From NCBI GenBank assembly GCA_963766365.1, contig CAVXZK010000010.1, forward strand, positions 62,001 through 126,000: a stretch of DNA of 64,000 nucleotides, written 5' to 3'. Shown in pieces: positions 44,185-54,977 of the stretch; the stretch's first letter is position 1, and every line of letters begins with the position of its first letter. The notes beneath the pieces were generated by a model that saw nothing but the letters and a program-made list of their open reading frames with translations, searched no databases and had not been told where the DNA came from. The translations under genes were made by a program, and so were the position numbers. This DNA is from JALORV01 sp963766365. Its GTDB lineage: Bacteria; Pseudomonadota; Gammaproteobacteria; Burkholderiales; Burkholderiaceae_F.

Positions 44185-45659
44185 ACGAGCCATTGCCCTC
44201 CGATTCCCTGCGCCAGGCACAGCCTCGGCGCTCGCCGGCCGTGCTGGTCGTCGATGACGAGGCGGATTTGCGGGAACTCCTCTCGCTCACCCTGGTGCGC
44301 CTTGGACTTGACGTCGATACTGCCGAATCGGTGGCGGCCGCGCGGTCCCGCCTGGCGCAGCAGCGCTATGACCTGTGCCTGACCGACATGCGCCTTCCGG
44401 ACGGCACCGGCCTGGAACTCGTGCGCGAAGTCGCGCTGGCGTCGGGCCCTCCGATCGCCGTGATCACTGCCTATGGCAGCGCGGAGAACGCCGTTGCCGC
44501 ACTGAAGGCGGGCGCGTTTGACTACCTGACGAAGCCGGTCGATCTCGATCAACTTCGTGTGCTGGTCCGTTCGGTCGTGCGCGATGCGGGCGGCGCGTCG
44601 GGTACGGAATCCGGCGCGGGTGCCCAACTGCCGCCGGCGTTGGCCCGTCTTGTCGGCACGACGGCCGCGATGCAGCAGATGCGCGCGCTGATCGGGCGGC
44701 TGGCACGGAGCATGGCGCCCGTGGCGATCTGTGGTGAGTCGGGCAGCGGGAAGGAGCTGGCAGCGCGCGCGATCCATGATCTGTCGGCGCGCCGTGCCCA
44801 ACCCTTTGTCGCGGTCAATTGCGGCGCGTTGCCCGAGACGCTGATGGAGGCGGAATTCTTCGGTTATCGCAAAGGTGCGTTCACCGGTGCCGAGCGCGAC
44901 CGCGACGGCTTCTTCCAGGCGGCTGCCGGTGGAACGCTGTTCCTTGACGAGGTGGCTGATCTCCCGCTGGCGATGCAGGTGAAGCTGCTGCGAGCCATTC
45001 AGGAGCGGCGCGTGCGCAAGATCGGGTCTCCCGCAGAGGAGCCTGTCGACGTGCGCATCGTCAGCGCCACGCACCAGGACCTGGCGGCGCTGGTGGCGAG
45101 CGGGCGCTTCCGGCAGGACCTTTTTTATCGTCTTAACGTCATCGATCTCAAGGTGCCGCCGCTGCGCGACCGGCTGGATGACATCGAGCTGCTTGCGAGC
45201 GCCATACTCGAGCGGATTGCCGAGCGTACCGGAGGGCCGGCAACGCGACTGTCTCCAGCCGCGTCGGCCGCGTTGCGGAATTATCGGTTCCCGGGCAACG
45301 TACGCGAACTCGAGAATATCCTCGAGCGCGCGGTCGCACTGGCAGGCGATGACGTCCTGATGGCCGACGATCTGCTGCTTCCCGGTCCCGAGGTCGACCT
45401 GCAGATCGAGTCCGAGCCGACCGCGGCAGACGAGGAACCCGTGGCGGCCGGCGCCGAAGCCAGCGCAGCCGCGCCTACGGTATACGAGCTGGTTGACGGC
45501 ATTCCGACGTCGCTGTCGGCCTATCTGGATGAACAGGAGCGCAACGCGATCCGCGCCGCGCTGGCGAAGACGCGGTACAACCGTACCGCTGCAGCGCAAT
45601 TGCTGGGCGTGACATTCCGTCAGCTGCGCTATCGCATGCAGCGGCTGGATATCAAATGA
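44181..45659 (+). CDS. pilR: PilR-type sigma-54-dependent response regulator
   Basis: The 492 residues contain a receiver domain (about 15-130, phospho-acceptor in CLTDMRLPDG), a sigma-54 AAA+ domain with GESGSGKE Walker A, GAFTGAERDRDG (the GAFTGA loop that contacts sigma-54) and FLDEVADLPLAMQ, and a C-terminal Fis-type helix-turn-helix (YNRTAAAQLLGVTFRQLRYR). It is coupled to pilS by an ATGA overlap, so they act as one two-component system. Confidence 0.9.
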   Translation: MNEPLPSDSLRQAQPRRSPAVLVVDDEADLRELLSLTLVRLGLDVDTAESVAAARSRLAQQRYDLCLTDMRLPDGTGLELVREVALASGPPIAVITAYGSAENAVAALKAGAFDYLTKPVDLDQLRVLVRSVVRDAGGASGTESGAGAQLPPALARLVGTTAAMQQMRALIGRLARSMAPVAICGESGSGKELAARAIHDLSARRAQPFVAVNCGALPETLMEAEFFGYRKGAFTGAERDRDGFFQAAAGGTLFLDEVADLPLAMQVKLLRAIQERRVRKIGSPAEEPVDVRIVSATHQDLAALVASGRFRQDLFYRLNVIDLKVPPLRDRLDDIELLASAILERIAERTGGPATRLSPAASAALRNYRFPGNVRELENILERAVALAGDDVLMADDLLLPGPEVDLQIESEPTAADEEPVAAGAEASAAAPTVYELVDGIPTSLSAYLDEQERNAIRAALAKTRYNRTAAAQLLGVTFRQLRYRMQRLDIK

Positions 45660-45711
45660 GATCGGCGCGACGCGACCGGCGCGGCCGCCCGCCCGTCGCC
45701 TGAGCGTTCCA

Positions 45712-46266
45712 ATGTCTGGGCTGCACGTTCAGTCCGACGGTTGGCTAGATGGCGTCGATCGGACGATGTCACCCAATGCCGATGCGCGCCCGGACGGGAC
45801 GGCGATTTCACTGATCGTCGTTCACAACATCAGCCTGCCTCCGGGGCGCTACGGCAGCGGCCATGTCGAGCGCCTGTTCACCAATGCGCTTTGCGGCGGC
45901 GAGCACCCATTCCTCGACCGCCTGCTCGAAGCGCGTGTGTCGTCGCACTTCTTCATTGAGCGCTCCGGGCGTTGCACCCAATTCGTATCGTGCCTGGCTC
46001 GCGCCTGGCATGCCGGCGCATCGTCGTTCAGCGGCCGGTCGCGCTGCAATGACTTCTCGATCGGCATCGAGCTCGAGGGCACCGACTTCGAGCCGTACAC
46101 CGAAGCGCAGTACACGACCCTCAACGCGCTGCTCGCAGTGCTTCTTGCTGCGTATCCCGTCGAGGCGGTCGTTGGCCACAGCGACGTCTCGAGTGAGCGC
46201 AAGACCGATCCGGGTCCCTTCCTCGACTGGAATCGGCTCGGACTTCCCGCTCGGCTCGCGTGCTGA
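45712..46266 (+). CDS. ampD: 1,6-anhydro-N-acetylmuramyl-L-alanine amidase AmpD
   Basis: AmpD is the cytoplasmic zinc amidase that removes the stem peptide from anhydro-muropeptides during wall recycling and so prevents AmpR-type signalling. The 184 residues include LIVVHNISLPPG (first zinc histidine), HFFIERSGRCTQFV, AWHAGASSFSGR, NDFSIGIELEG and GHSDVSSERKTDPGPFLDW with the other ligands. No signal peptide, consistent with AmpD rather than the periplasmic relatives. Confidence 0.93.
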   Translation: MSGLHVQSDGWLDGVDRTMSPNADARPDGTAISLIVVHNISLPPGRYGSGHVERLFTNALCGGEHPFLDRLLEARVSSHFFIERSGRCTQFVSCLARAWHAGASSFSGRSRCNDFSIGIELEGTDFEPYTEAQYTTLNALLAVLLAAYPVEAVVGHSDVSSERKTDPGPFLDWNRLGLPARLAC

Positions 46267-46314
46267 GCGGCCTTTACTGCAGCGACCTTCCCCACCGTTT
46301 GTCAGCACGATCGG

Positions 46315-46344
46315 CGCGATCGATGCGCTGCCGCATCGATCGCG
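46315..46344 (+). repeat. Perfect 13-bp hairpin between ampD and the nrdA promoter
   Basis: CGCGATCGATGCG (46315-46327), loop CTGC, CGCATCGATCGCG (46332-46344). It ends just before the -35 box of nrdA. It may stop ampD transcripts, although no T-run follows, or belong to the palindromes seen in the dcw gaps; its boundary sequence differs from the main family. Confidence 0.8.
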
Positions 46345-46345
46345 G

Positions 46346-46374
46346 TTGAAGTCCGTAAAAAGTTCTCCTATGAT
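46346..46374 (+). promoter_or_regulatory. Promoter of nrdA-nrdB
   Basis: TTGAAG (46346-46351) and TATGAT (46369-46374) with a 17-bp spacer place the start near 46381, right at the first NrdR box. Confidence 0.78.
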
Positions 46375-46380
46375 GCGCGC

Positions 46381-46427
46381 ATACAAAAACTAGTACCTGA
46401 CGGCGTCATGACCACAACATCTAGTGG
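46381..46427 (+). promoter_or_regulatory. Tandem NrdR boxes upstream of nrdA
   Basis: Box 1 is ATACAAAAACTAGTAC (46381-46396) and box 2 is CCACAACATCTAGTGG (46412-46427). Both fit the published consensus acaCwAtATaTwGtgt at its core positions, and they are 31 bp apart, the three-turn spacing usual for NrdR. Box 2 is also the centre of the palindrome TCATGACCAC...GTGGTCATGA. NrdR should repress transcription when dATP is high. Confidence 0.85.
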
Positions 46428-46429
46428 TC

Positions 46430-46540
46430 ATGATCGAGGCCAAGAGCCCGGGCTGGAAACAGGTGCAGGTCCTGCCAGGCGGCGGAAAGCGGGTCCTCAT
46501 GCGCCACGGCCTCAGGCTGGGCGCGGAGGCGGAGCAATAG
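46430..46540 (+). CDS. Possible 36-residue leader ORF in the nrdA 5' region
   Basis: The ATG lies in the right arm of the NrdR palindrome. The frame reads MIEAKSPGWKQVQVLPGGGK and then basic and alanine/glutamate residues to TAG. There is no convincing ribosome site. It would be on the nrdA transcript about 100 nt before the nrdA start. Chance is likely in GC-rich DNA. Confidence 0.15.
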   Translation: MIEAKSPGWKQVQVLPGGGKRVLMRHGLRLGAEAEQ

Positions 46541-46637
46541 GAGCAGACAGCCGGGGCGGCTACAGCTTGTGGTTCACGGCGCAATGGCGCCGGTCCACGC
46601 GAGTCCGCCATGGCTGCAAGGAGCACTCGGAGGTCGC

Positions 46638-49547
<2,910 letters not shown>

Positions 49548-49582
49548 CCAACAAGACGAAGTTAACAGAGGAGTCAATCAGC

Positions 49583-50710
49583 ATGCTGGCGTGGGACGAC
49601 AACACCACACCCCTGGCCCCGCAGGCAGGACTGCAGCCGGCCGCATCGGCCCGGCCGTCCCAGTCTGCACCGGTCGCCGCGGCCCCCGAAATGCGGCGCG
49701 TCAACGCGGCCGACAAACGCATCATCAACGGTTCCACCGACGTCAACCAGCTGGTGCCGTTCAAGTACAAGTGGGCGTGGGAGAAGTACCTCTCCACCTG
49801 CGCCAATCACTGGATGCCGCAGGAAGTCAACATGTCGCGCGACATCGGCCTGTGGAAGGATCCGAACGGGCTGACCGAGGACGAGCGCCGGCTGGTCAAG
49901 CGCAACCTCGGCTTCTTCGTGACCGCAGACTCGCTCGCGGCCAACAACATCGTGCTTGGCACCTACCGCCACATCACGGCGCCCGAGTGCCGTCAGTTCC
50001 TGCTGCGCCAGGCGTTCGAGGAGGCGATTCACACCCACGCCTACCAGTACATCGTCGAGTCACTCGGACTGGACGAGGGCGAGATCTTCAACGCCTACCA
50101 CGAGGTCGAATCGATCCGGGCCAAGGACGAGTTCCTGATCCCGTTCATCGACACGCTGACCGACCCGCACTTCAAGACCGGGACGCTCGAGAACGACCAG
50201 GCGCTGCTGAAGAGCCTGATTGTCTTCGCCTGCCTGATGGAGGGGCTGTTCTTCTACGTCGGCTTCACGCAGATCCTGGCGTTGGGCCGCCAGAACAAGA
50301 TGACCGGGGCCGCGGAGCAGTACCAGTACATCCTGCGCGACGAGTCGATGCACTGCAACTTCGGCATCGACCTCATCAACCAGATCAAGCTCGAGAACCC
50401 GCACCTGTGGACGCCACAGTTCCGCGAGGAGGTCCGGAGCCTGTTCAAGAAGGCGGTCGATCTCGAGTACGCCTACGCGGAGGACACGATGCCGCGCGGC
50501 GTGCTCGGCCTGAACGCGCCTATGTTCAAAGGCTACCTGCGCTACATCGCCAACCGCCGGGCACAACAGATTGGCATCGAGCCGATGTTCCCGCAGGAGG
50601 AGAACCCATTCCCGTGGATGAGCGAGATGATCGATCTGAAAAAGGAGCGCAACTTCTTCGAGACGCGCGTCATCGAGTATCAGTCGGGTGGTGCGCTGTC
50701 GTGGGACTGA
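49583..50710 (+). CDS. nrdB: Class Ia ribonucleoside-diphosphate reductase, beta subunit NrdB
   Basis: NrdB carries the di-iron centre and tyrosyl radical. The 375 residues begin MLAWDDNTTPLAPQAG with an alanine-rich N-terminus. Metal ligands are in FVTADSLAANN (Asp), FEEAIHTHAYQY (Glu, His and the candidate radical Tyr), LMEGLFFYVGF (Glu) and DESMHCNF (Glu, His). The C-terminus EYQSGGALSWD is the tail that docks on NrdA. It lies 35 bp after nrdA behind AGAGGAG. Confidence 0.96.
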   Translation: MLAWDDNTTPLAPQAGLQPAASARPSQSAPVAAAPEMRRVNAADKRIINGSTDVNQLVPFKYKWAWEKYLSTCANHWMPQEVNMSRDIGLWKDPNGLTEDERRLVKRNLGFFVTADSLAANNIVLGTYRHITAPECRQFLLRQAFEEAIHTHAYQYIVESLGLDEGEIFNAYHEVESIRAKDEFLIPFIDTLTDPHFKTGTLENDQALLKSLIVFACLMEGLFFYVGFTQILALGRQNKMTGAAEQYQYILRDESMHCNFGIDLINQIKLENPHLWTPQFREEVRSLFKKAVDLEYAYAEDTMPRGVLGLNAPMFKGYLRYIANRRAQQIGIEPMFPQEENPFPWMSEMIDLKKERNFFETRVIEYQSGGALSWD

Positions 50711-51308
50711 TGTTGAACATCGACACAACGCGGTGATGCGACACGCAAACAAAAAAGAAGTGGGTCAAATCACACACAATTCGTTTATCGATGCAGAAAA
50801 TTCTTGCGATCAATTTCGATTGCGAGTAAAAAGCGAACCGTTCATTGGTAGCTCGATCGATGTTTTTGCTACGCAGTCAAGCAGAGTTCGATCAAACACC
50901 GAATTGACCACAGACAGTCACAGTCGACGAGTAAGCGCAGAGGACCACGCTCCAAAGCACAACGAGACCCCGATGTCTTGGGGGATCGTTCCCGCTGCAA
51001 AACCGACGCTGTCTGCCAAGGCCTCCAAGCCTTTTCTCCCTCTACCGAACGCCGGAAGCCCTCCGGCGTTTTTCTTGCGCGCGCACTCTATGCAGCCCAG
51101 CGCGCGCCGTGCCGAATTCATCAGCGTCAGCGGTCAGTGCGCTGCCCGTTCCGCGCTCAGCTCGGATATGCGGATTAAACGCATTTCTGGGGGTGTCGCG
51201 GCGACAGAGCATCTGCGTGCGCCGATGAATAGCCCGACTGGCGGTTTCGCCGTGCAGCGGGTTTCATTCTCCAAACCTCAACGTTGATTCTCTAAGGAGA
51301 TACTCATC
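50711..51308. other. 598-bp gap between nrdB and the first histone-like gene
   Basis: The first half is distinctly AT-richer than the rest of the window. A foldable stretch follows: AACGA/TCGTT with CCCC/GGGG inside, about 50970-51000. A strong terminator ends at 51076. Together these could be the nrdB 3' end or an independent small RNA of about 150 nt. The second half (51080-51300) is the leader of the histone-like gene, with AAGGAG at 51295-51300. No protein gene is supported. Confidence 0.5.
51048..51076 (+). terminator. Rho-independent terminator upstream of the histone-like genes
   Basis: AACGCCGGA (51048-51056), loop AGCCC, TCCGGCGTT (51062-51070), then TTTCTT. It closes either the nrdAB transcript or a small RNA. 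Confidence 0.85.
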
Positions 51309-51455
51309 ATGGCCACGAAGAAAGCTGCCAAGAAGACCGCGAAGAAAGCTACGAAGAAGCCCGCCAAGAAGGCCGCGGCGAAGAAGACCGTGAAGAAGGC
51401 TGCCAAGAAGACCGCGAAGAAGACCAAAAAGGCCGCCAAGAAGACCAAGAAGTAA
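51309..51455 (+). CDS. Histone-H1-like lysine-rich DNA-binding protein, short (48 residues)
   Basis: A 48-residue protein built almost only of Lys, Ala and Thr (MATKKAAKKTAKKATKKPAK...), like the H1 C-terminal domain and bacterial H1-like proteins (Bordetella BpH1, Hc1 tails). It is expected to bind and condense DNA non-specifically. AAGGAG lies 8 nt before the ATG. A hairpin CACCGGCTGCC/GGCAGCCGGTG (51477-51502) follows. The next gene encodes a longer relative starting with the same MATKKAAK. Confidence 0.88.
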   Translation: MATKKAAKKTAKKATKKPAKKAAAKKTVKKAAKKTAKKTKKAAKKTKK

Positions 51456-51476
51456 GCGCGGGAAATGCGTAGCGCT

Positions 51477-51502
51477 CACCGGCTGCCCTCGGGCAGCCGG
51501 TG
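51477..51502 (+). terminator. Hairpin between the two histone-like genes
   Basis: CACCGGCTGCC (51477-51487) and GGCAGCCGGTG (51492-51502) form a perfect 11-bp stem with a 4-nt loop but no T-run. It may be a weak terminator or a 3' stabilising structure. Confidence 0.6.
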
Positions 51503-51595
51503 TGGCATTCCAGCCCGCGTTCGATATGTCTGCGCGCTCGGACCGGAATGCGTCGTCGCTAGCTACTTCACGCCATTCTCTTTCAGGAGACTGAC

Positions 51596-52108
51596 ATGGC
51601 AACCAAGAAAGCTGCCAAGAGGCGCACGGCCAAAAAGGCCGTGACCAAGGCAAAGGCCAGGAAGGCCGTCAAGAAGGCGAAGGTCAAACGCGCCGTCAAG
51701 AAGGCGAAGGTCAAACGCGCCGTCAAGAAGGCGAAGGTGAAGCGCGCCGTCAAGAAGGCCGTGAAAAAGGCCAAGGTAAAAAAGGCGATCAGACGAGTCA
51801 AGGCCAAACGCGCTGTCAAGAAGACGGTGACCAAGGCTAAGAAGGCCGTCAAAAAGGCGAAGGTCAAAAAGGCCGTCAAAAAGGCGGTCGTCAAGGCCAA
51901 AGTCAAGAAGGCTGTTGTGAAGGCGAAGGTCAAAGTCGCCAAGGCGGTCCAGGCGGTGAAGGCGGCTGTTGCGCCGAAGCCGGCGGCGAAGCCGATGGCT
52001 GCACCGGCTATGGCACCCGCGGCGCCGTCGACGGCGGCTGCGCCTGGCGCCAAGACCGCCCTCAATCCTGCGGCGGCCTGGCCGTTTCCCACGGGCAGCC
52101 GTCCCTAA
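51596..52108 (+). CDS. Histone-H1-like protein, long (170 residues)
   Basis: Residues 1-120 are a repetitive Lys/Ala/Val tract with a nine-residue unit (RAVKKAKVK) in near-perfect tandem copies, also visible as a 27-nt DNA repeat around 51680-51760. Residues 121-155 are an Ala/Pro linker. The protein ends NPAAAWPFPTGSRP, a non-basic tail that I recall from several H1-like proteins of beta-proteobacteria and that is unlikely to bind DNA. CAGGAGA precedes the ATG. Repeat number is likely to vary between strains. Confidence 0.85.
   Translation: MATKKAAKRRTAKKAVTKAKARKAVKKAKVKRAVKKAKVKRAVKKAKVKRAVKKAVKKAKVKKAIRRVKAKRAVKKTVTKAKKAVKKAKVKKAVKKAVVKAKVKKAVVKAKVKVAKAVQAVKAAVAPKPAAKPMAAPAMAPAAPSTAAAPGAKTALNPAAAWPFPTGSRP
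51684..51764 (+). repeat. 27-nt tandem repeats inside the long histone-like gene
   Basis: Unit CGC-GCC-GTC-AAG-AAG-GCG is followed by AAG-GTC-AAA, encoding RAVKKAKVK. About three near-identical units are followed by degenerate ones to about 51900. Slippage or recombination here would change the length of the basic domain in frame. Boundaries are approximate. Confidence 0.7.
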
Positions 52109-52126
52109 CGGCTGACTGGGGTTTAA

Positions 52127-52158
52127 AACGGGCGCGGATTCCGCGCCCGTTCTTATTT
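52127..52158 (+). terminator. Rho-independent terminator after the histone-like genes
   Basis: AACGGGCGCGG (52127-52137), loop ATT, CCGCGCCCGTT (52141-52151), followed by CTTATTT. Confidence 0.88.
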
Positions 52159-52237
52159 CCTCTGCCGTTCCGGCGACAAACGTTGATCGAAAGGGGCGCC
52201 GCTACAATCGCTGCGCCTCCGTTCCTCTGGACCGCCC

Positions 52238-52777
52238 ATGCTCTTCGTCGACATCGTGCGAGCGCTGCTGGATATCCTCGGCTCGCTCCTTGTCGGACTG
52301 CTGCTTCTGCGCGCCTGGGCGACTGCCATCGGAATGCCGCCACGCAACCCGCTCGCTCATTTTGCCCGTGCACTGACCGACTGGCTCGTGAGACCGCTCT
52401 CCCGTGTGATTCCCTCGCGCGGCCGCATCGAATGGGCGGCACTGGTCGGCGCACTGATCGCTACCGCGCTGATAATCGCCGCCAAGCGCGCGGTCGTCGG
52501 GCTGCCGTTTGCGCCGGACTTGCTTCTGCTGGGGTCGCTGCTGCAGCTGGTCAACTGGGCGCTGACGCTGGTGATCTGGGTGACGCTGATCTACGTCATC
52601 ATCAGCTGGGTGAACCCGCTCGCCCCCGTCGCTCCGGCGCTCTCGATGCTGCTACGGCCGATGCTCGCGCCGATCCAGCGAATCATTCCGGCGATTGGCG
52701 GAATCGACCTCTCGCCGATGGTTCTTCTGATCGTCATCTACCTGCTGCAGATCGTCATCAGCCGTCTTGCGCTCTAG
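52238..52777 (+). CDS. YggT-family integral membrane protein
   Basis: A 179-residue protein with two YggT repeats, each with a pair of membrane helices (about 8-28, 68-85, 88-118, 155-178), and the family residues NPLAHFARALTDWLVRPLSRVIP and NPLAPVAPALSMLLRPMLAPIQRIIP. YggT/CcmK-like proteins are linked to osmotic or potassium transport and, in plastids, to cytochrome b6f; the bacterial role is uncertain. Convergent with the kinase gene. Confidence 0.88.
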   Translation: MLFVDIVRALLDILGSLLVGLLLLRAWATAIGMPPRNPLAHFARALTDWLVRPLSRVIPSRGRIEWAALVGALIATALIIAAKRAVVGLPFAPDLLLLGSLLQLVNWALTLVIWVTLIYVIISWVNPLAPVAPALSMLLRPMLAPIQRIIPAIGGIDLSPMVLLIVIYLLQIVISRLAL

Positions 52778-52801
52778 CGGGAGGGCCGCCGCGTCCGACG
52801 C

Positions 52802-53737
52802 TCACCAAGGGCGGTAGCCGAACGCCTCGTGAAAGCGCTCGGCGATCGACTGACGGTCGGCGACGTAGTTTTGCGCACCACCGGCCTCGATCTTGACCGC
52901 ACCCATGACTGCGGCCAGCCGGCCGGTCGTCTCCCAGTCCAGCCCTTCGGCGATTCCATAGAGCAATCCACCGCGATACGCATCGCCGCAGCCAATCGGG
53001 TCAATGACCTGACGGACTGGTGCCACCGGCACATGGATCAAGGTGTTGCCGACATAGATGTCCGACCCTTCTGCGCCCCGGGTGACAACCAGGGCCTTCA
53101 CTCGCTGGGCAAGTTCGGGCAAAGACAAGCGCGTGCGTTCGACCACAACCCGGGCTTCGTAGTCATTCAGCGTTACGTAGGTGGCGCGGGCGATGAACCA
53201 CAGCAATTCCTCGCCGTTGAACAGCGGCATTGCCTGGCCGAGGTCGAAGATGAAGGGAATGCCGTGCTCGGCGAACTGCGCGGCATGCTGCTGCATGCCG
53301 TCGCGCCCGTCTGGCGCGATGATCCCAAGGCCGATACCGTCGTCCGCCGGAACCGCGTTCAGGTGTGACTGCCCCATCGCGCCCGGGTGAAACGCGGTCA
53401 GCTGATTGTCATTGAGGTCCGTGGTGATGAATGCCTGGGCGGTGTAGCTGCCGGCAACCTGGGTGACATAGCGGCGATCGATCGCCAGAGCCGCAAGCCG
53501 GTCGATGTACGGTCCGGCATCATCGCCAACCGTTGCCATCGGCAGCGGCTCACCACCAAGCCACTTCAGGCTGTAGGCAATGTTGCCCGCACAGCCACCG
53601 AACTCGCGCTTCATCTCCGGCACGAGGAACGAGACATTCAGGATGTGGACCTGGTCCGGAAGGATGTGGTCGGCGAACCGGCCCTGGAACACCATCACGG
53701 TGTCGTAGGCGATCGAGCCGCAGATCAGGGTGCGCAT
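52802..53737 (-). CDS. PfkB-family carbohydrate/nucleoside kinase
   Basis: A 311-residue ribokinase-fold enzyme with GGCAGNIAYSLKWLGG at about 47-62 (PfkB signature 1) and DPIGCGDAYRGGLLYG near 245-260 (signature 2, with the catalytic Asp). The sequence looks closest to adenosine-kinase-like members, but the substrate cannot be decided from sequence. Last gene of the minus-strand run that starts with the nucleotidyltransferase-like gene at 59559. Confidence 0.87.
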   Translation of the reverse strand: MRTLICGSIAYDTVMVFQGRFADHILPDQVHILNVSFLVPEMKREFGGCAGNIAYSLKWLGGEPLPMATVGDDAGPYIDRLAALAIDRRYVTQVAGSYTAQAFITTDLNDNQLTAFHPGAMGQSHLNAVPADDGIGLGIIAPDGRDGMQQHAAQFAEHGIPFIFDLGQAMPLFNGEELLWFIARATYVTLNDYEARVVVERTRLSLPELAQRVKALVVTRGAEGSDIYVGNTLIHVPVAPVRQVIDPIGCGDAYRGGLLYGIAEGLDWETTGRLAAVMGAVKIEAGGAQNYVADRQSIAERFHEAFGYRPW

Positions 53738-53809
53738 GGATGTTCCTGGGAGGTATTTGGGCTGCTCGGGTTTGCGTTGTCGCGCGACCCGGCAGAATTT
53801 GCGGTCGAT

Positions 53810-54934
53810 CTATCGATAGAACGGATACACGAGAAAGCCGGCGGCCTGCAGCCCGCGGGTCTCGAAGAACAGCCTTATCGTGATATCTGCACCTGCGGCG
53901 AAGCCTTCGTCGATCCGGCTGCTGGGTTCACCGGCGGCTGCGAGATAGTCGGCCGGGCTGAACACCTTGCGCGCGACCGGCCGGTTCTGTGTATCGCTCA
54001 GCGTGACTTCCAGCGCCGGGAGCGCCTGCGTGAAGGCAGCTCGATTGCGGATGACGGCGGTGAGTTCAAGCACATCGGTGCCGGCGATCGCCTGCAGTTC
54101 GCTGCCGATGACCGCGAGCTGGTCTGGCTGCGTCGGCCAGTCGAGCTTGCAGCCGAATGCCTGGCACAGCTGCAACAACGCCGGACGCGCGGCGGGCCAT
54201 TGCACCATCACGTCAGACCGGAAGATCACCATGAGCTGTGCGACGGCAAGCAGGGCGAGCAGCAGCGCACCTCCGCTGAAGACGATCGAGAAGCCGCGCC
54301 GTGAGTCGCCCCTTGCAGCCCGGATGAAATCCGGCTCATCCGCGAGTGACGCCATCGCGGGCTCCGCCTCCGGCGGCAGCGGCGAAACTTCGATCACTTC
54401 GATGCCCTCGAGCGAAGCACGCGTTCCCTGATCGGCCGGCTCGCCGCCGCCCGGTGCGAGCAGGGTCGGAACACCGCCCTCCGACATCGCCTGCTCCTCA
54501 CGCGTCGTCGCCGGTGTCGTGGTGGGTTCGGCCGCACCCTTGAACGGCACTTCCAGCGAAACCGTAGCGACCGGCGCCGCACGTGGCGCGATTCGCAGCG
54601 TAGTGGCCGGGCCCAGTGCCTTGCGCTTTCGTTCGGCGCTGTCGTGCATGCGCCGCGACTCGCCGCGCGGACGGGCTGCCGCTGCGGCGGGCGTTGGCGA
54701 CGCAGTTTCGCCGGGGGCTTCTTGCACCGTGGCCGCAGCTGCGGCCTTCGGCTGCTCCGGAGCCTCGGGGCGCGGCGTGATCAACGTCGCATCGTCAACA
54801 TAGGCCAGGCTGCCGATGGCATCGAAGACCGTTCGGCACTGACCACAGCGCACCAGTCCGCCGCGCAGCTTCAGCTGGTCTGCAACCACGCGGAACATCG
54901 CGCTGCAACGGGGACACTTGGTAGCAAGCGCCAT
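53810..54934 (-). CDS. Zinc-ribbon and DUF3426 membrane protein
   Basis: From ATG 54934 (MALATKCPRCSAMFRVV) the protein has 374 residues: an MJ0042-type zinc ribbon (CPRC at 7-10 and CGQC near 31-34), a long low-complexity Ala/Pro/Glu-rich linker, one membrane helix (about 215-235, LLLALLAVAQLMVIF) and a C-terminal DUF3426 domain. The family usually follows prmA in beta- and gamma-proteobacteria. Function unknown; it may link a cytoplasmic zinc ribbon with an external domain. Confidence 0.88.
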   Translation of the reverse strand: MALATKCPRCSAMFRVVADQLKLRGGLVRCGQCRTVFDAIGSLAYVDDATLITPRPEAPEQPKAAAAATVQEAPGETASPTPAAAAARPRGESRRMHDSAERKRKALGPATTLRIAPRAAPVATVSLEVPFKGAAEPTTTPATTREEQAMSEGGVPTLLAPGGGEPADQGTRASLEGIEVIEVSPLPPEAEPAMASLADEPDFIRAARGDSRRGFSIVFSGGALLLALLAVAQLMVIFRSDVMVQWPAARPALLQLCQAFGCKLDWPTQPDQLAVIGSELQAIAGTDVLELTAVIRNRAAFTQALPALEVTLSDTQNRPVARKVFSPADYLAAAGEPSSRIDEGFAAGADITIRLFFETRGLQAAGFLVYPFYR

Positions 54935-54977
54935 GATCAGAACGCAGTGCGGCGCGAAGCAGTGTTCATGAGGAGCA

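Noticed and set aside
46428..46637. Adenosylcobalamin riboswitch upstream of nrdA
   Set aside because: The conserved B12-box and core segments were not found, and the reductase is of the oxygen-dependent class Ia type.
51583..52092. Minus-strand ORF antisense to the long histone-like gene, predicted as a Phe/Leu/Ala-rich membrane protein
   Set aside because: It is an automatic product of lysine codons read in reverse (AAG/AAA become CTT/TTT); the plus-strand gene has a ribosome site and terminator.
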